From NCBI GenBank assembly GCA_002308815.1, contig DBVX01000074.1, positions 23,722-44,074 of the forward strand: 20,353 nt of DNA, in the 5' to 3' direction. The position numbers and the translations under genes were made by a program. This stretch comes from Bacteroidales bacterium UBA1253. GTDB taxonomy: Bacteria; Bacteroidota; Bacteroidia; Bacteroidales; Paludibacteraceae. How positions within the stretch are numbered: the stretch's first letter is position 1; each line of letters begins with the position of its first letter. Positions 1-8,343 of the stretch are shown one piece after another. The notes under the pieces were generated by a model, which ran no database searches, had not been told where the DNA came from, and saw only the letters and a list, made by a program, of their open reading frames with translations.

Positions 1-1216
1 TGCGCCGTGCCGCAGTGTCCGTCCGCCATGCCTTATAGGCATAAAGCAGCACGCAGGCGCAGAAATACACCGCCGCCAGCAGCCAGAGCATATTGTACTC
101 GCGAGAGGTGGTCGCCAGCCTCGCGCCCATTGACTGCAGGTGGACGTAACCGTGCATACCCCACGTGGACGGCAGGATATACCCCAGCCATTTCCATACG
201 GGGTTCATACTCTCCCACGGCCAGCTGAAACCGGAGATGAAGAAGAAGATAAGGGACGAGAAGAGCATCGTGACCATACCCGATTCCCGCTCTTTCTGGA
301 ACGAAGCGAAGAAGACGGAGAAATAGATGGTCGCAAGCAGGAACGGCACCATAAAACGCAGCACGTCACCTGTCACTGCCAAGTGAGGCAGGTCAAAGAG
401 AACGGGTATGAGTATCAGTCCGAACGAGGCGATAGCCATATACAGCACGAAGTACGCCGCCCCGCGACCAACCAGCAGGCGGAACACCGATGACCTGCGC
501 CCCCGGCCGGGCAGAAAAAACACTTCCGCATTCTCCTCGCGCGCCGTTCCCTGCAACATATTGACCCCGAAGAAAAGGGTCTGGAACACAATGAGCAGAA
601 GGATGGCGGGAATGAGGAACGAGCCGTAACCGCCGGTCGGGTTGAAGAGCGGGACCGCCTTGAACGGAACAGCCTGAACCAACGCCCAACTCATCTCCTC
701 ACCCATATTCATCGCCTCATAGCGATCAATCTGGATACGGTTCATATAGTCCAGCATCACCATGCTCGCCGCCGTATAGACGTTCTTCATATAGAGGAAC
801 GATGACATATCGCAAAAAAGCGACAGACGTGCTGTCTCCAAGCCGGTCAGCAATATGTTTTCATAATCGGCAGGTATATAGAGTATGCCGTGTACTTTCT
901 GCGATTTGAGCAGAACCTCCGCCTCGTCCATCGTGGCACACGTATGCGTAACCGCCACCTCGGGCGTGGCATCCAGACGGTAAACAAACTCACGGCTCGA
1001 AGGCGTTGCAGACATATCGACCACCGCAACCTCCACACCCTCCAACACATTCCTTATATAGATGATGTTGTAAAGGACAGGATAAGCCAGTCCGGCCACG
1101 AAGAAAATCAGAATCAAGCCGGTATCACGGAAAATGCGCCGCAACTCCAGCACATATACGTGCCACGTGTCAGCAAGACGCGAAAGAAGGTAATATGGAA
1201 GCCGCCGGATATTCAT
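1..1216 (-). CDS. ABC-2 type transporter permease, distal gene of exporter operon (partial, runs off left edge)
   Basis: The minus-strand frame is open from an ATG at 1214-1216 to the window edge, about 405 codons with no stop, so the C-terminus lies outside. The protein starts MNIRRLPYYLLSRLADTW and has one membrane segment at about residues 33-52, then a soluble region to about 190, then five or so hydrophobic segments. That is the ABC-2 permease layout of the YhhJ/YbhR type. The translation includes the typical late segment FFFISGFSWPWE followed by a LPSTWGMHGY motif. It follows the upstream permease stop by 4 nt, so the two are probably translationally coupled and may form a heterodimeric permease. 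It carries no nucleotide-binding domain. The family exports drugs, lipids or polymers across the inner membrane; the substrate cannot be read from sequence. Confidence 0.88.
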   Translation of the reverse strand, partial: MNIRRLPYYLLSRLADTWHVYVLELRRIFRDTGLILIFFVAGLAYPVLYNIIYIRNVLEGVEVAVVDMSATPSSREFVYRLDATPEVAVTHTCATMDEAEVLLKSQKVHGILYIPADYENILLTGLETARLSLFCDMSSFLYMKNVYTAASMVMLDYMNRIQIDRYEAMNMGEEMSWALVQAVPFKAVPLFNPTGGYGSFLIPAILLLIVFQTLFFGVNMLQGTAREENAEVFFLPGRGRRSSVFRLLVGRGAAYFVLYMAIASFGLILIPVLFDLPHLAVTGDVLRFMVPFLLATIYFSVFFASFQKERESGMVTMLFSSLIFFFISGFSWPWESMNPVWKWLGYILPSTWGMHGYVHLQSMGARLATTSREYNMLWLLAAVYFCACVLLYAYKAWRTDTAARR

Positions 1217-1220
1217 CAAC

Positions 1221-2405
1221 CTAATCCTTCGGGAAATACTGATACTTCAGCGCACGGTACAACCGTTTCATTATAAGCAATTGCAACCCTGTAAAACCAA
1301 TCAGGACAGCCACCGACGGCAGCGACTGCGTGACGGGAGCACCCAGCAGCACCTCATTGGCATACACCAGATAGTAATGCCGCAGCGGGAACAGATTGGT
1401 CAGAGCCTGCACAAAAGGCAGCATCCCCATCTTCGGGAACGTGAAACCCGACAGTGAGAAGGAAAGCATCCCGTACAACGCACCCACAGACAATGCCGTG
1501 CGGAGCATCGGGATAATACCCACCAGCGTTACCGCCACCGACTGCATCGCTAGCACATACGCCAGCATACCCACGTTAAGCCACACGAAACTGCCGTGAA
1601 CGGGAAAGTGCATCATCCGCACCAGAATGATATTGATTGTCACACCCATCGCGCAATACAGCACCACATGCGGCAGCAGTTTGCCCACCATCGCCCGCGT
1701 GAAACTGCCCTGCGCCACGAGCAGCCAGTCGCGCGAGGTCTTCCACTTCAGTTCCGAACCAATCGAATAAATCGTTATCATCAGCACAATCAGCCCCAAT
1801 ATGCCCGGCAGCAATATACCCGACAGATAGACAAGGTAATTGCCCGCCGGATTGCCCACAAAGTGGCTTTCGATGGCGATGGGCTGCAACCGTTTCATTA
1901 TCATATAGTCCGGCATCCCCTTCTTGCGCAGCACCTCCCGCTGGAACGCGCCGGATGCCAGCGTCATGACAGTCAGCAGTTGCTTGGAGGCGGTGTTGGA
2001 GCCCAGCGTATAGGCGTTGTTGGTGTAGAAAACCACTTCGGGACGCTTGAACGACGCCAGATCGGCGTAGAACCTGTCCGGTATGACAACGAAGGCGTAC
2101 ACCCTGCCCTGCTGCATCAGCACACGCGCCTGCCCGTAGGTATCCGTCACCGCCGCCACATCCACCAGTTGCGTGGCATTGAGTTCGTGCACCACACGTC
2201 GCGATATGGAAGACCTGTCCATATCGACCACCGCTATCGGCATCTTCTCCGGCGAACCTGTCCTGAACAGAGTCAGGAAAAACATGCAGGAGAAGAACAT
2301 CACGAAAATGGTGGAGAAGATATACACGGGCCGCCGGAGCAGCATCCGCACCTCACGCTTCGCCACACGGAGAATAATCGCTATCTGACGGGGAACGAGC
2401 AGCAT
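1221..2405 (-). CDS. ABC-2 type transporter permease, 394 aa
   Basis: Inner-membrane permease with an N-terminal transmembrane segment at about residues 28-48 (IFSTIFVMFFSCMFFLTLF), then a soluble segment of about 130 residues containing the family-typical PIAVVDMDRSSISR stretch. Five or six membrane segments follow from about residue 190 to the end. This is the layout of YbhS/YbhR/YhhJ-like permeases that work with a HlyD adaptor and TolC. The ATG at 2403-2405 is one base after the TAG stop of the adaptor gene (TAG-G-ATG), and its own stop is 4 nt before the next permease start, so all three are almost certainly cotranslated. There is no ATPase domain. It is paralogous to the downstream permease, and the two probably form a heterodimer. 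Family assignment is firm; the transported molecule is unknown. Confidence 0.92.
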   Translation of the reverse strand: MLLVPRQIAIILRVAKREVRMLLRRPVYIFSTIFVMFFSCMFFLTLFRTGSPEKMPIAVVDMDRSSISRRVVHELNATQLVDVAAVTDTYGQARVLMQQGRVYAFVVIPDRFYADLASFKRPEVVFYTNNAYTLGSNTASKQLLTVMTLASGAFQREVLRKKGMPDYMIMKRLQPIAIESHFVGNPAGNYLVYLSGILLPGILGLIVLMITIYSIGSELKWKTSRDWLLVAQGSFTRAMVGKLLPHVVLYCAMGVTINIILVRMMHFPVHGSFVWLNVGMLAYVLAMQSVAVTLVGIIPMLRTALSVGALYGMLSFSLSGFTFPKMGMLPFVQALTNLFPLRHYYLVYANEVLLGAPVTQSLPSVAVLIGFTGLQLLIMKRLYRALKYQYFPKD

Positions 2406-2406
2406 C

Positions 2407-3408
2407 CTATCTTACCACCACGGCGGTCATTCCCGGTCTAAGATTGGGTATGTCGCTTAGCGGACGCGCCTTCACATCAAAGGTCTTGATGTCATACCCG
2501 CCATTGGTCTGCGTCGAACGCCATGTGGCGTAACTCGCCATCACCTTGATGAAAGTCACTTTGACAGGATAGGTCTCATCGCCCAACGCGGGGACACGCA
2601 CCTGCAGTTCGCTGCCCATCGTGATATCGCGCAGCATATCCTCGCGGATGGCGAAGTGGAACCATACATCGTTCATATCCACCACCGACATGACGGGCAT
2701 CCCCTGCCCCACCAGTTCGCCCGGACGGGGGAAGCACTCGCTCACCTCTCCGTCCACGGGGCTGGTCAGATAACGCTCCGACTTGGCTATGTTGATCTCG
2801 TCAATCACTCCGTCCACGCGAGCGACCAACGCGCGCGCTGCTGCCTTGTCTTCTTCCTGCGCACCCTTCAACGCCATGTCATACTGCGACTTGGCGGCTT
2901 TCACATTCGCCTGCGCCACCTTGTACTGCGCCTCCACCTCGTCTCGTTTCTGCGCCGTCACCACCCCTTTCTGATACAGGCGATCCACCCGCTCGAACGA
3001 CTTGCGATATACCTCCTCGCCCGCCAACGCCTTCTGATACAGTTCGTAAGCACCCTGTATCTGCTCCTCGCGGGCACCACGGATGGCTTTCTGATTCTGT
3101 GCCTCGGCGGCGTTGCGTGCCGCTACCGCCTGCGTCATCTTCGCCTCCACTTCCGGCGAGTTGATGACAACCAGCGTGTCACCCTTCTTCACTTGATCGC
3201 CCTCCTCCGCAAGATACATTTCCACGCGGCCGGGCACCTTGCCCGATATGCGGTACTCCGCCGCCTCCGCCTCACCATAAATCTCCGGCTTCTCCGGTTT
3301 GAGGGCAAAGACACCTATCAGCGCCACTATGACTATCACGGCAAAAAGCACGCCCAAACCCAGAAGCAAATCCTTGCGGGCGTTCATCTTATGCTTGTTC
3401 TGTTCCAT
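2407..3408 (-). CDS. HlyD-family periplasmic adaptor (membrane fusion protein), 333 aa
   Basis: Periplasmic adaptor linking an inner-membrane permease to an outer-membrane TolC-type channel. One N-terminal membrane anchor (about residues 14-33) is followed by the first half of a lipoyl-like domain (AAEYRISGKVPGRVEMYLAEE, DQVKKGDTLVVI). Next comes a long Ala/Gln/Glu-rich coiled-coil hairpin at about residues 85-205. The returning lipoyl half (YLTSPVDGEVSECFPRPGE) and a beta-barrel domain (VWFHFAIREDM) follow, ending near LRPGMTAVVVR. Size and layout match YbhG/EmrA-like adaptors. The ATG at 3406-3408 gives an anchor right at the N-terminus. The gene lies 51 nt after the TolC gene, separated by degenerate heptamer repeats, and is joined to the permeases by a 1-nt gap. 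It probably stabilises the tripartite exporter. Confidence 0.93.
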   Translation of the reverse strand: MEQNKHKMNARKDLLLGLGVLFAVIVIVALIGVFALKPEKPEIYGEAEAAEYRISGKVPGRVEMYLAEEGDQVKKGDTLVVINSPEVEAKMTQAVAARNAAEAQNQKAIRGAREEQIQGAYELYQKALAGEEVYRKSFERVDRLYQKGVVTAQKRDEVEAQYKVAQANVKAAKSQYDMALKGAQEEDKAAARALVARVDGVIDEINIAKSERYLTSPVDGEVSECFPRPGELVGQGMPVMSVVDMNDVWFHFAIREDMLRDITMGSELQVRVPALGDETYPVKVTFIKVMASYATWRSTQTNGGYDIKTFDVKARPLSDIPNLRPGMTAVVVR

Positions 3409-3418
3409 ATCCTCTAAA

Positions 3419-3465
3419 CTTTCAACTATAAAACTCCTAAACTTCTTTCAACTTTCAACTTACAA
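3419..3465 (-). repeat. Degenerate heptamer repeats between TolC and adaptor genes
   Basis: Read on the minus strand, TTGAAAG units occupy 3445-3451 and 3452-3458, a variant unit lies at 3459-3465, and another TTGAAAG lies at 3419-3425. The TolC stop codon (3460-3462) sits in the outermost degenerate unit. This is the most decayed of three similar arrays in the same operon (the others are at 7411-7445 and 8344-8399). Confidence 0.6.
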
Positions 3466-4887
3466 TTGTCCTGTGTGTTTCTTGTATGTTATCTCCGCCA
3501 TCCGCAGTGCGATGGAAGCGTCAATCTTCTCCGTGCAGGCCTTGTGCCATGCCGTCTGCGCCTTCATCAGGTCGGTCGCTGTCAGCATCCCCTCCGCATA
3601 GGAATCCTGGGCGTATCGCAGTATCTCCTCGCTGTGCGCCAGAGCGGTCTTCGAGTACGCCAGCTTGTAGCGCGCCTCGTTCACTTTCTGCGCCGACTGA
3701 GTCGCCTGCAACTCGATTTTCTGCCTTGCATCCTCTAACTGCAACTCCACCGCCTTCGCCTTGTGTTTTGCAGCGCGGACTGCCAGAATATCAGACGCAT
3801 GGGCAATGGGGATATCCACCGACACGCCGACGGAGAAAAAGCCCTCGAAACTTTTGTTGAAGCCGTCCGCCATACTCGGGTTGGTGATGACGTAATTTGC
3901 AGTCGCCACTATGTTGGGCTGCAGTCCTGCTGCCGCCAGACCGACACCCGACCGCGCCACATTGCCCAACTCGCCAAGCAGCTGCAGTTCCTCGCGGCGC
4001 GCCTTGATCTGCTGCATATCCACCGGCACGTCCGCCAGCGACATACTGTCCAGCCGCGCGCTGTCAGAGAGCGATATGTCGGTTTCAAGCGGCAGACCTA
4101 TCACCTGACAGAGAGCCATCTTGGAGAGTTTCAGACCGTTATGCGCCTGCGCCAACGATGATTCGGCATCACTCAAAGCCATCTTGACCTGAAGCACATC
4201 CGCACTCGTCGCCATACCCTCTTCCTGCGCCGCCAGCACATCCTGCTCCAGTTGCCGGATCAGCGCAAGATACCGCTCCGCCAGCCTCTCCTTCTCCTGC
4301 ACGGACAGAACGCGCCAGTACGCCTCCTCCGTCTCCACCGTCACATCCGACTGGTTCTTACGAGCCTTGATACGGGCTATCCGCTCCAGCGAACGCGCCA
4401 TTTTCTGCGCAAAGATGATACGACCGCCCACATACACAGGCTGCACTATCCCCACCTGACCGACCAGAACATGGGTCATATCGAAGTCGAAACGGTTGTA
4501 CAGATTGCCGTACGCCGCCCCCGTCATCTCATTGATCCACTCCGTCGTTCGCGGCAGATATTGCTCCGCCACGTCCGCATACGGATTGTTGAACATCAGT
4601 CCGTCCGGGCTGATGGTGCCGAAAGGGGTTTCCATTATCTGCGGCAGCACGTAGGCGTGACGGGAGTTCCACAGATACACTCCGTTGGCACTCACCTGCG
4701 GAAAGAAACGAGCCGTTACTGCCTGACTGGCGTATTTGGCAGCCTGCACGTTCTCTTGGTCGATGCGGCTCTTGATTGTAGAATGAAGAGCCATATTCCG
4801 ACACGAGTCAAGCGTCAGTACCACAGGCTGCGCCTGAACGGCACACGCAAGCACTGCCCCTAACAGTATGGCTGACAAGCGTTTCAT
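3460..4887 (-). CDS. TolC-family outer-membrane efflux channel, 475 aa
   Basis: Outer-membrane exit duct of a tripartite exporter. A signal peptide (MKRLSAILLGAVLACAVQA, cleavage expected before QPVVL) is followed by two tandem outer-membrane-efflux repeats with long amphipathic Ala/Gln/Glu-rich helices: about residues 150-260 (EEAYWRVLSVQEKERLAERY) and about 360-470 (the SYAEGMLTATDLMKAQTAWH region). The length of 475 residues is usual for Bacteroidetes TolC homologues. The ATG at 4885-4887 places the signal peptide at the start and lies 9 nt after the amylase stop, so the amylase gene is probably cotranscribed upstream. The downstream adaptor and permeases complete the exporter. The family call is firm; substrate unknown. 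Confidence 0.94.
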   Translation of the reverse strand: MKRLSAILLGAVLACAVQAQPVVLTLDSCRNMALHSTIKSRIDQENVQAAKYASQAVTARFFPQVSANGVYLWNSRHAYVLPQIMETPFGTISPDGLMFNNPYADVAEQYLPRTTEWINEMTGAAYGNLYNRFDFDMTHVLVGQVGIVQPVYVGGRIIFAQKMARSLERIARIKARKNQSDVTVETEEAYWRVLSVQEKERLAERYLALIRQLEQDVLAAQEEGMATSADVLQVKMALSDAESSLAQAHNGLKLSKMALCQVIGLPLETDISLSDSARLDSMSLADVPVDMQQIKARREELQLLGELGNVARSGVGLAAAGLQPNIVATANYVITNPSMADGFNKSFEGFFSVGVSVDIPIAHASDILAVRAAKHKAKAVELQLEDARQKIELQATQSAQKVNEARYKLAYSKTALAHSEEILRYAQDSYAEGMLTATDLMKAQTAWHKACTEKIDASIALRMAEITYKKHTGQL

Positions 4888-4896
4888 CGGATGAAC

Positions 4897-6771
4897 TTAC
4901 CTCCTGATTTTCACAATCAATGTGGACAGCGGTTCCGCCGTCAGGTCATCGCGCGACAAGTCAATATCGCCACCCGTCAGCACATCGCGTCCGGTCGTGT
5001 TATAACGCGCCAGTATCTCCTTGTAGTGGGCGGTGGGAATGGTCTTGCTTTCCTCGGACGCATTGACGAACACGAACACCGCCTCACGCTCATTGTAGCG
5101 GAAGAACGCGTATGTGTTGCCCCTGTCAAGGAAATGCATCGTCCGGCCTGTATGCAGCACCGGCTCGCTCTTGCGCCACTGGTACAGACGGCTGACGTAC
5201 TCATACAGTTCCTGTTGCTCGCGCGCCAGCGTGTCCCGCTGCGGCAGCGGCATACGCAGCGTCGAGTGCCCGAGGCTGCGGTCCGACGAGCGCATACCGT
5301 ACTCATCGCCCGCAAATATCTGCGGTATGCCGCGCATGGTGGCAACCAGCGCGTGACCTATCTTGACGCGCCGCAGGTCGCCGTCCTTCACCACATCAGC
5401 AAACCTGTCCATGTCGTGGTTGCCGACAAACATAAGCAACTGATTGACATCGGCGTACAGATAGTCCATTGCCACGGCGTTATACACTTTCGCCATGCCG
5501 CCGTCCCAGAAATTCCCGTCGTTCTCCAGTGCCTGACGTATCGCCTCCTCCACGGGAAAGTCCATCACGCTCGGCAAACCCGAGTCGTATCCGTCGTAGT
5601 TCTTCGTCCCCGACTGCCAGTACGCCACAGCCGAAGCCGGACGCGTCCAGCACTCGCCCACGATGTTCAGGTTCGGATACTCATTCCGTATCGCCTGTAC
5701 CCACTGCGCCGAAGCCTCCTTGCCGATGTACGGGTAGGTGTCCACGCGCAAGCCGTCAAGGTCGGCATACTCCACCCACCATATCGCCCACTGTTGGAAA
5801 TACCGCAGCAGGTCCTCGTTGTCAAGGTTCATGTCCGGCATCGGGCGGTCGAACCAACCGCGGTTGCTCAGTTCGCGGTCGTATGCCGAGGCGTTCACGT
5901 CGTAGTTGGCGGAGAAGACATTGATGGTGTTCGTGAACTCATCGAACTGGTTGATCCAGTCCTTGTAGGGCAGGTCTTCCATCCACCAGTGCGCCGCGCC
6001 GCAATGGTTCGGCACCATGTCCATCAGCACTTTCAGACCTTTCTCGTGCGCTTTGCGTACCATCTCGCAGTACAGTTCGTTCGAGCCGTAGCGCGGGTCA
6101 ATGTGGTAGTAGTCCGAGCAGGCATAGCCGTGGTAACTCCATTCGGCCTCGTTGTCCTCTAATAGCGGAGTCGGCCAGATAGCGGTCGCGCCCGTCTTCT
6201 GTATGTGGTCCAGCTGGTTGATTATCCCTTGTATGTCACCGCCCCAGCGGCCGTGGACGTTCTGCTTGTTGCCTTTCTCGCGCATGGTGCTGACCGTGTT
6301 GTTCGCCGCGTCGCCGTCGCAGAAGCGGTCGGACATCAGCAGATAGATGCAGTCCGCCGACGTGAACGACTTTCGCTCGCGGCTTCCGGCACGACGCTCG
6401 CCAATCACATAGTCAAAACTTGTCTTCCTACCCGCTTTCGTCAGCGTGATGCGGTACGTCCCCGCCTCATTCACTTGCAGGTCAAGAAACAGATAGTTGT
6501 GCGAATAGGCATTGTGCTGTCCCCGTAGTTGCAGACCCGTGCATTCGCCCTTTACAACCTTCTTGCCGTTCATGCGCTGGATAGTAACCGTCGAACTCAC
6601 AAGGTCGCTGCCGTGTACCATCAGCTGCAGGGGCATCCGCATATCCGTCCACCACGACAAGGGTTCGACCTGACGAACAGTCATTGACTCTTTGGCGTGT
6701 ACCATCGCACAGCCTATTGTCAGCCACAAAATGGCGAAAAAAACTGATAAACGTTTCATTATATACATCAT
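4897..6771 (-). CDS. Periplasmic alpha-amylase family glycoside hydrolase (GH13, neopullulanase/cyclomaltodextrinase-like), up to 624 aa
   Basis: Hydrolyses alpha-glucan bonds; neopullulanase or cyclomaltodextrinase activity fits best by layout. The four GH13 regions are present: region I DMVPNH (251-256), region II GLRVD with nucleophile D344, region III VGECW with acid/base E373, and region IV FVGNHD with D453. An N-terminal beta-sandwich (about 30-125) precedes the (beta/alpha)8 barrel, as in SusA-type enzymes, and a C-terminal beta domain starts near 545. The signal peptide ends MVHA-KE near residue 26, so it is probably periplasmic. M5 (MKRLSV) is a more typical signal-peptide start than M1, which would make the end 6759. 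The gene lies between a GNAT gene and the TolC gene with no susC/susD or maltose regulator beside it, so its role in a Sus-like pathway is not supported by context. Confidence 0.93.
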   Translation of the reverse strand: MMYIMKRLSVFFAILWLTIGCAMVHAKESMTVRQVEPLSWWTDMRMPLQLMVHGSDLVSSTVTIQRMNGKKVVKGECTGLQLRGQHNAYSHNYLFLDLQVNEAGTYRITLTKAGRKTSFDYVIGERRAGSRERKSFTSADCIYLLMSDRFCDGDAANNTVSTMREKGNKQNVHGRWGGDIQGIINQLDHIQKTGATAIWPTPLLEDNEAEWSYHGYACSDYYHIDPRYGSNELYCEMVRKAHEKGLKVLMDMVPNHCGAAHWWMEDLPYKDWINQFDEFTNTINVFSANYDVNASAYDRELSNRGWFDRPMPDMNLDNEDLLRYFQQWAIWWVEYADLDGLRVDTYPYIGKEASAQWVQAIRNEYPNLNIVGECWTRPASAVAYWQSGTKNYDGYDSGLPSVMDFPVEEAIRQALENDGNFWDGGMAKVYNAVAMDYLYADVNQLLMFVGNHDMDRFADVVKDGDLRRVKIGHALVATMRGIPQIFAGDEYGMRSSDRSLGHSTLRMPLPQRDTLAREQQELYEYVSRLYQWRKSEPVLHTGRTMHFLDRGNTYAFFRYNEREAVFVFVNASEESKTIPTAHYKEILARYNTTGRDVLTGGDIDLSRDDLTAEPLSTLIVKIRR

Positions 6772-6808
6772 TTTCTTTGTTTACTTTCCATTACTTGCCG
6801 CATTATTG

Positions 6809-7396
6809 TCAAACTTCTCCGGAACTTTTCAGCCATATCCGCGCATCACCTTCCAATGTCCAGTTTTTCAGCGGTGTGGAGGGGGTATATCCCGATTTCT
6901 CAAACAATGTGTTGCACGCCGCGTTCCTTATGGAAATCACGGCATACAGCACCCGCAGATGCAGAAAACCAAAAGCGTACTGCTCCAACTGCGACAGCAC
7001 GTCCGCCGCATATCCTTTCCCTCTGTATTCCGGCGCGATATACAGCCCTATCGCCGCTCGACCGTTCCGGATATCCAAATCAAACAAGTCCGCACAACCG
7101 ATTGTATAACAGCCACCTACTCCTATTTTTTCGTCTGTTTGGTCTCTTTCCCCTTCTACTCTCTCGCCCAATCTCCCTTCCACTATCTCTCCTGCTTTCT
7201 CTTCTTCTGTCTCGATTATCAGCCGCAACTGCCTGTCTTTGTATATATCTCCTGTCGTCTGACTTACATAATCGCGCAAATCCTGATGGCTCAGCGGATT
7301 GTGATTCGCCCCGTCAGCCCACGTCTGAGCATCGTTTTCCCATTGGTACAGGAACGGCACGTCTGTAGGCTCTATCTTGCGCAAAACAACGGACAT
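6809..7396 (-). CDS. GNAT-family N-acetyltransferase (RimJ/RimL-like), 195 aa, with acidic low-complexity insert
   Basis: Probable acetyl-CoA-dependent N-acetyltransferase in the cytoplasm. The fold is visible from LRKIEPTDVPFLYQWEND at the N-terminus, through AAIGLYIAPEYRGKGYA (about 114-130; RGKGYA is the acetyl-CoA pyrophosphate loop), to a C-terminal LFEKSGY motif that closes most RimJ/RimL-like proteins. Residues about 63-96 (EEEKAGEIVEGRLGERVEGE and following) are a Glu/Gly/Arg-rich segment inserted between two core strands. In DNA this is a purine-only-like run on the coding strand (about 7109-7210). The insert keeps the frame. The gene follows the HAD gene across a 49-nt gap filled mostly by heptamer repeats and precedes the amylase by 37 nt. 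Acceptor substrate unknown. Confidence 0.88.
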   Translation of the reverse strand: MSVVLRKIEPTDVPFLYQWENDAQTWADGANHNPLSHQDLRDYVSQTTGDIYKDRQLRLIIETEEEKAGEIVEGRLGERVEGERDQTDEKIGVGGCYTIGCADLFDLDIRNGRAAIGLYIAPEYRGKGYAADVLSQLEQYAFGFLHLRVLYAVISIRNAACNTLFEKSGYTPSTPLKNWTLEGDARIWLKSSGEV

Positions 7397-7410
7397 GGTA
7401 TCCCTTTAAT

Positions 7411-7445
7411 TATTCACCTTTCAATTTTCACTTTTCACCTTTCAC
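7411..7445 (-). repeat. Heptamer tandem array (GTGAAAG/TTGAAAG type), five units
   Basis: Plus-strand units are TATTCAC (7411-7417, degenerate), CTTTCAA (7418-7424), TTTTCAC (7425-7431), TTTTCAC (7432-7438) and CTTTCAC (7439-7445). The array begins directly after the TAG stop (7446-7448) of the HAD gene and ends 14 nt before the acetyltransferase start. On the coding strand each unit contains TGA. Confidence 0.85.
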
Positions 7446-7883
7446 CTACCCAAAGATTCGTTGCAGCAGTCCCTCTTTCTTCTTCGGCGTTTCCGTGGCT
7501 GCGGCGGCCGGCTGGAACTGTTTGCCGCTGTGAATCATCTGGTAGATGACGCCCCAGTCGGGTATGCCCCCGAGGTTGCGGTCGTCGATGAACAGGTCTG
7601 CTTTCAGTTTGCGCGGCGTGAACGCGCCTTGAGGCATCTCCTCGTCCAGCTGCTGCTCTTCGGGATAGTTGCTGTTCACAGCATAGAAGTCCAGTCCGCG
7701 CTCGTGGCAGTAATCCACCGCCTCTTGCAGCAGCGCGCCCTCGCGGCATGACCACAATATAAGCTGGTGGTGGTCCACTTGCTGAAGCATTTTCAGGGTC
7801 TCAATGGCAAACGGCACGGGCTTGCCGATGGCAGGATAGGCGTGTTGCACTATCGTGCCGTCAAAATCAATAGCTATCGTCAT
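7446..7883 (-). CDS. Small HAD-superfamily hydrolase, 145 aa
   Basis: Likely a cytoplasmic phosphatase of the haloacid dehalogenase superfamily. Motif I is IDFDGT, with nucleophile D6 and acid/base D8. Motif II is LILWS (S45), K92 or K94 fits motif III, and motif IV is DLFIDD (D100, D101) followed by RNLGG. No large cap domain fits in this length, so it is a minimal-cap member acting on a small or exposed phosphate ester. A basic tail (PKKKEGLLQRIFG) follows the core. Its start overlaps the end of the upstream membrane-protein gene by 17 nt (7867-7883), implying translational coupling. The stop is immediately followed by a heptamer repeat array. Substrate cannot be deduced; similar Bacteroidales proteins are annotated only as HAD hydrolases. 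Confidence 0.88.
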   Translation of the reverse strand: MTIAIDFDGTIVQHAYPAIGKPVPFAIETLKMLQQVDHHQLILWSCREGALLQEAVDYCHERGLDFYAVNSNYPEEQQLDEEMPQGAFTPRKLKADLFIDDRNLGGIPDWGVIYQMIHSGKQFQPAAAATETPKKKEGLLQRIFG

Positions 7884-8325
7884 CAGGAAGAAGTTCTAAT
7901 TCAATTTTGCGTTCGGTGGGTTTGGTGAAGTACCACGCTATCGCGGCGATTGCCGCTATCCATATCATCGACTGGTAGCCGCCTAACAGGTAGTAGCCTG
8001 CTATGCCGGTCAGCATACTGAAACTTACTGCCACTATCCGCCACCTCCCTGCTTTCCAATATGCTTCCATACGCGCGTTCTCATCCTCTGTAGCCCGAAT
8101 CTTCCGGCACACGCGCTTGAACCAGAACAACCCCGCCGGGATGCACACCATCGCCAAAAGGATAATCGCTCCCTGTATCGCCTGACCGGCAGAGGACATC
8201 GGGTCGATGGGACGCACTGCCTCTTTCATTATCAGATAATACATCAGTGCGGCTGCAACGACTGCCCCGCCCATCATTCCGTAATACACGCGGTTGAGTC
8301 TTTTAACAACGTCTTTCTTTTCCAT
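7867..8325 (-). CDS. Small integral membrane protein of unknown function, 152 aa
   Basis: Not recognised as a characterised family. Four hydrophobic segments are visible at about residues 15-32, 48-69, 94-112 and 117-132. A charged cytosolic loop (FKRVCRKIRATEDENARMEA) lies between the second and third, and the tail is acidic (LELLPDDDSY). The Lys-rich N-terminus (MEKKDVVKRLNR) suggests it stays cytosolic. The gene lies 70 nt after recR, with a 56-bp heptamer array filling most of that gap, and overlaps the HAD gene start by 17 nt. Context suggests only that it is coexpressed with recR and the HAD hydrolase. Confidence 0.8.
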   Translation of the reverse strand: MEKKDVVKRLNRVYYGMMGGAVVAAALMYYLIMKEAVRPIDPMSSAGQAIQGAIILLAMVCIPAGLFWFKRVCRKIRATEDENARMEAYWKAGRWRIVAVSFSMLTGIAGYYLLGGYQSMIWIAAIAAIAWYFTKPTERKIELELLPDDDSY

Positions 8326-8343
8326 GCTTATAGATATTATTGC

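Noticed and set aside
1596..3417. Long plus-strand reading frames antisense to the permease and adaptor genes (281 and 253 codons)
   Set aside because: High-GC shadow frames of well-supported minus-strand genes; His/Arg-rich peptides without domains.
4891..6162. 423-codon plus-strand reading frame antisense to the amylase
   Set aside because: The minus strand has all four GH13 catalytic regions; the antisense peptide is Val/His/Arg-rich, with no domain and no start signals.
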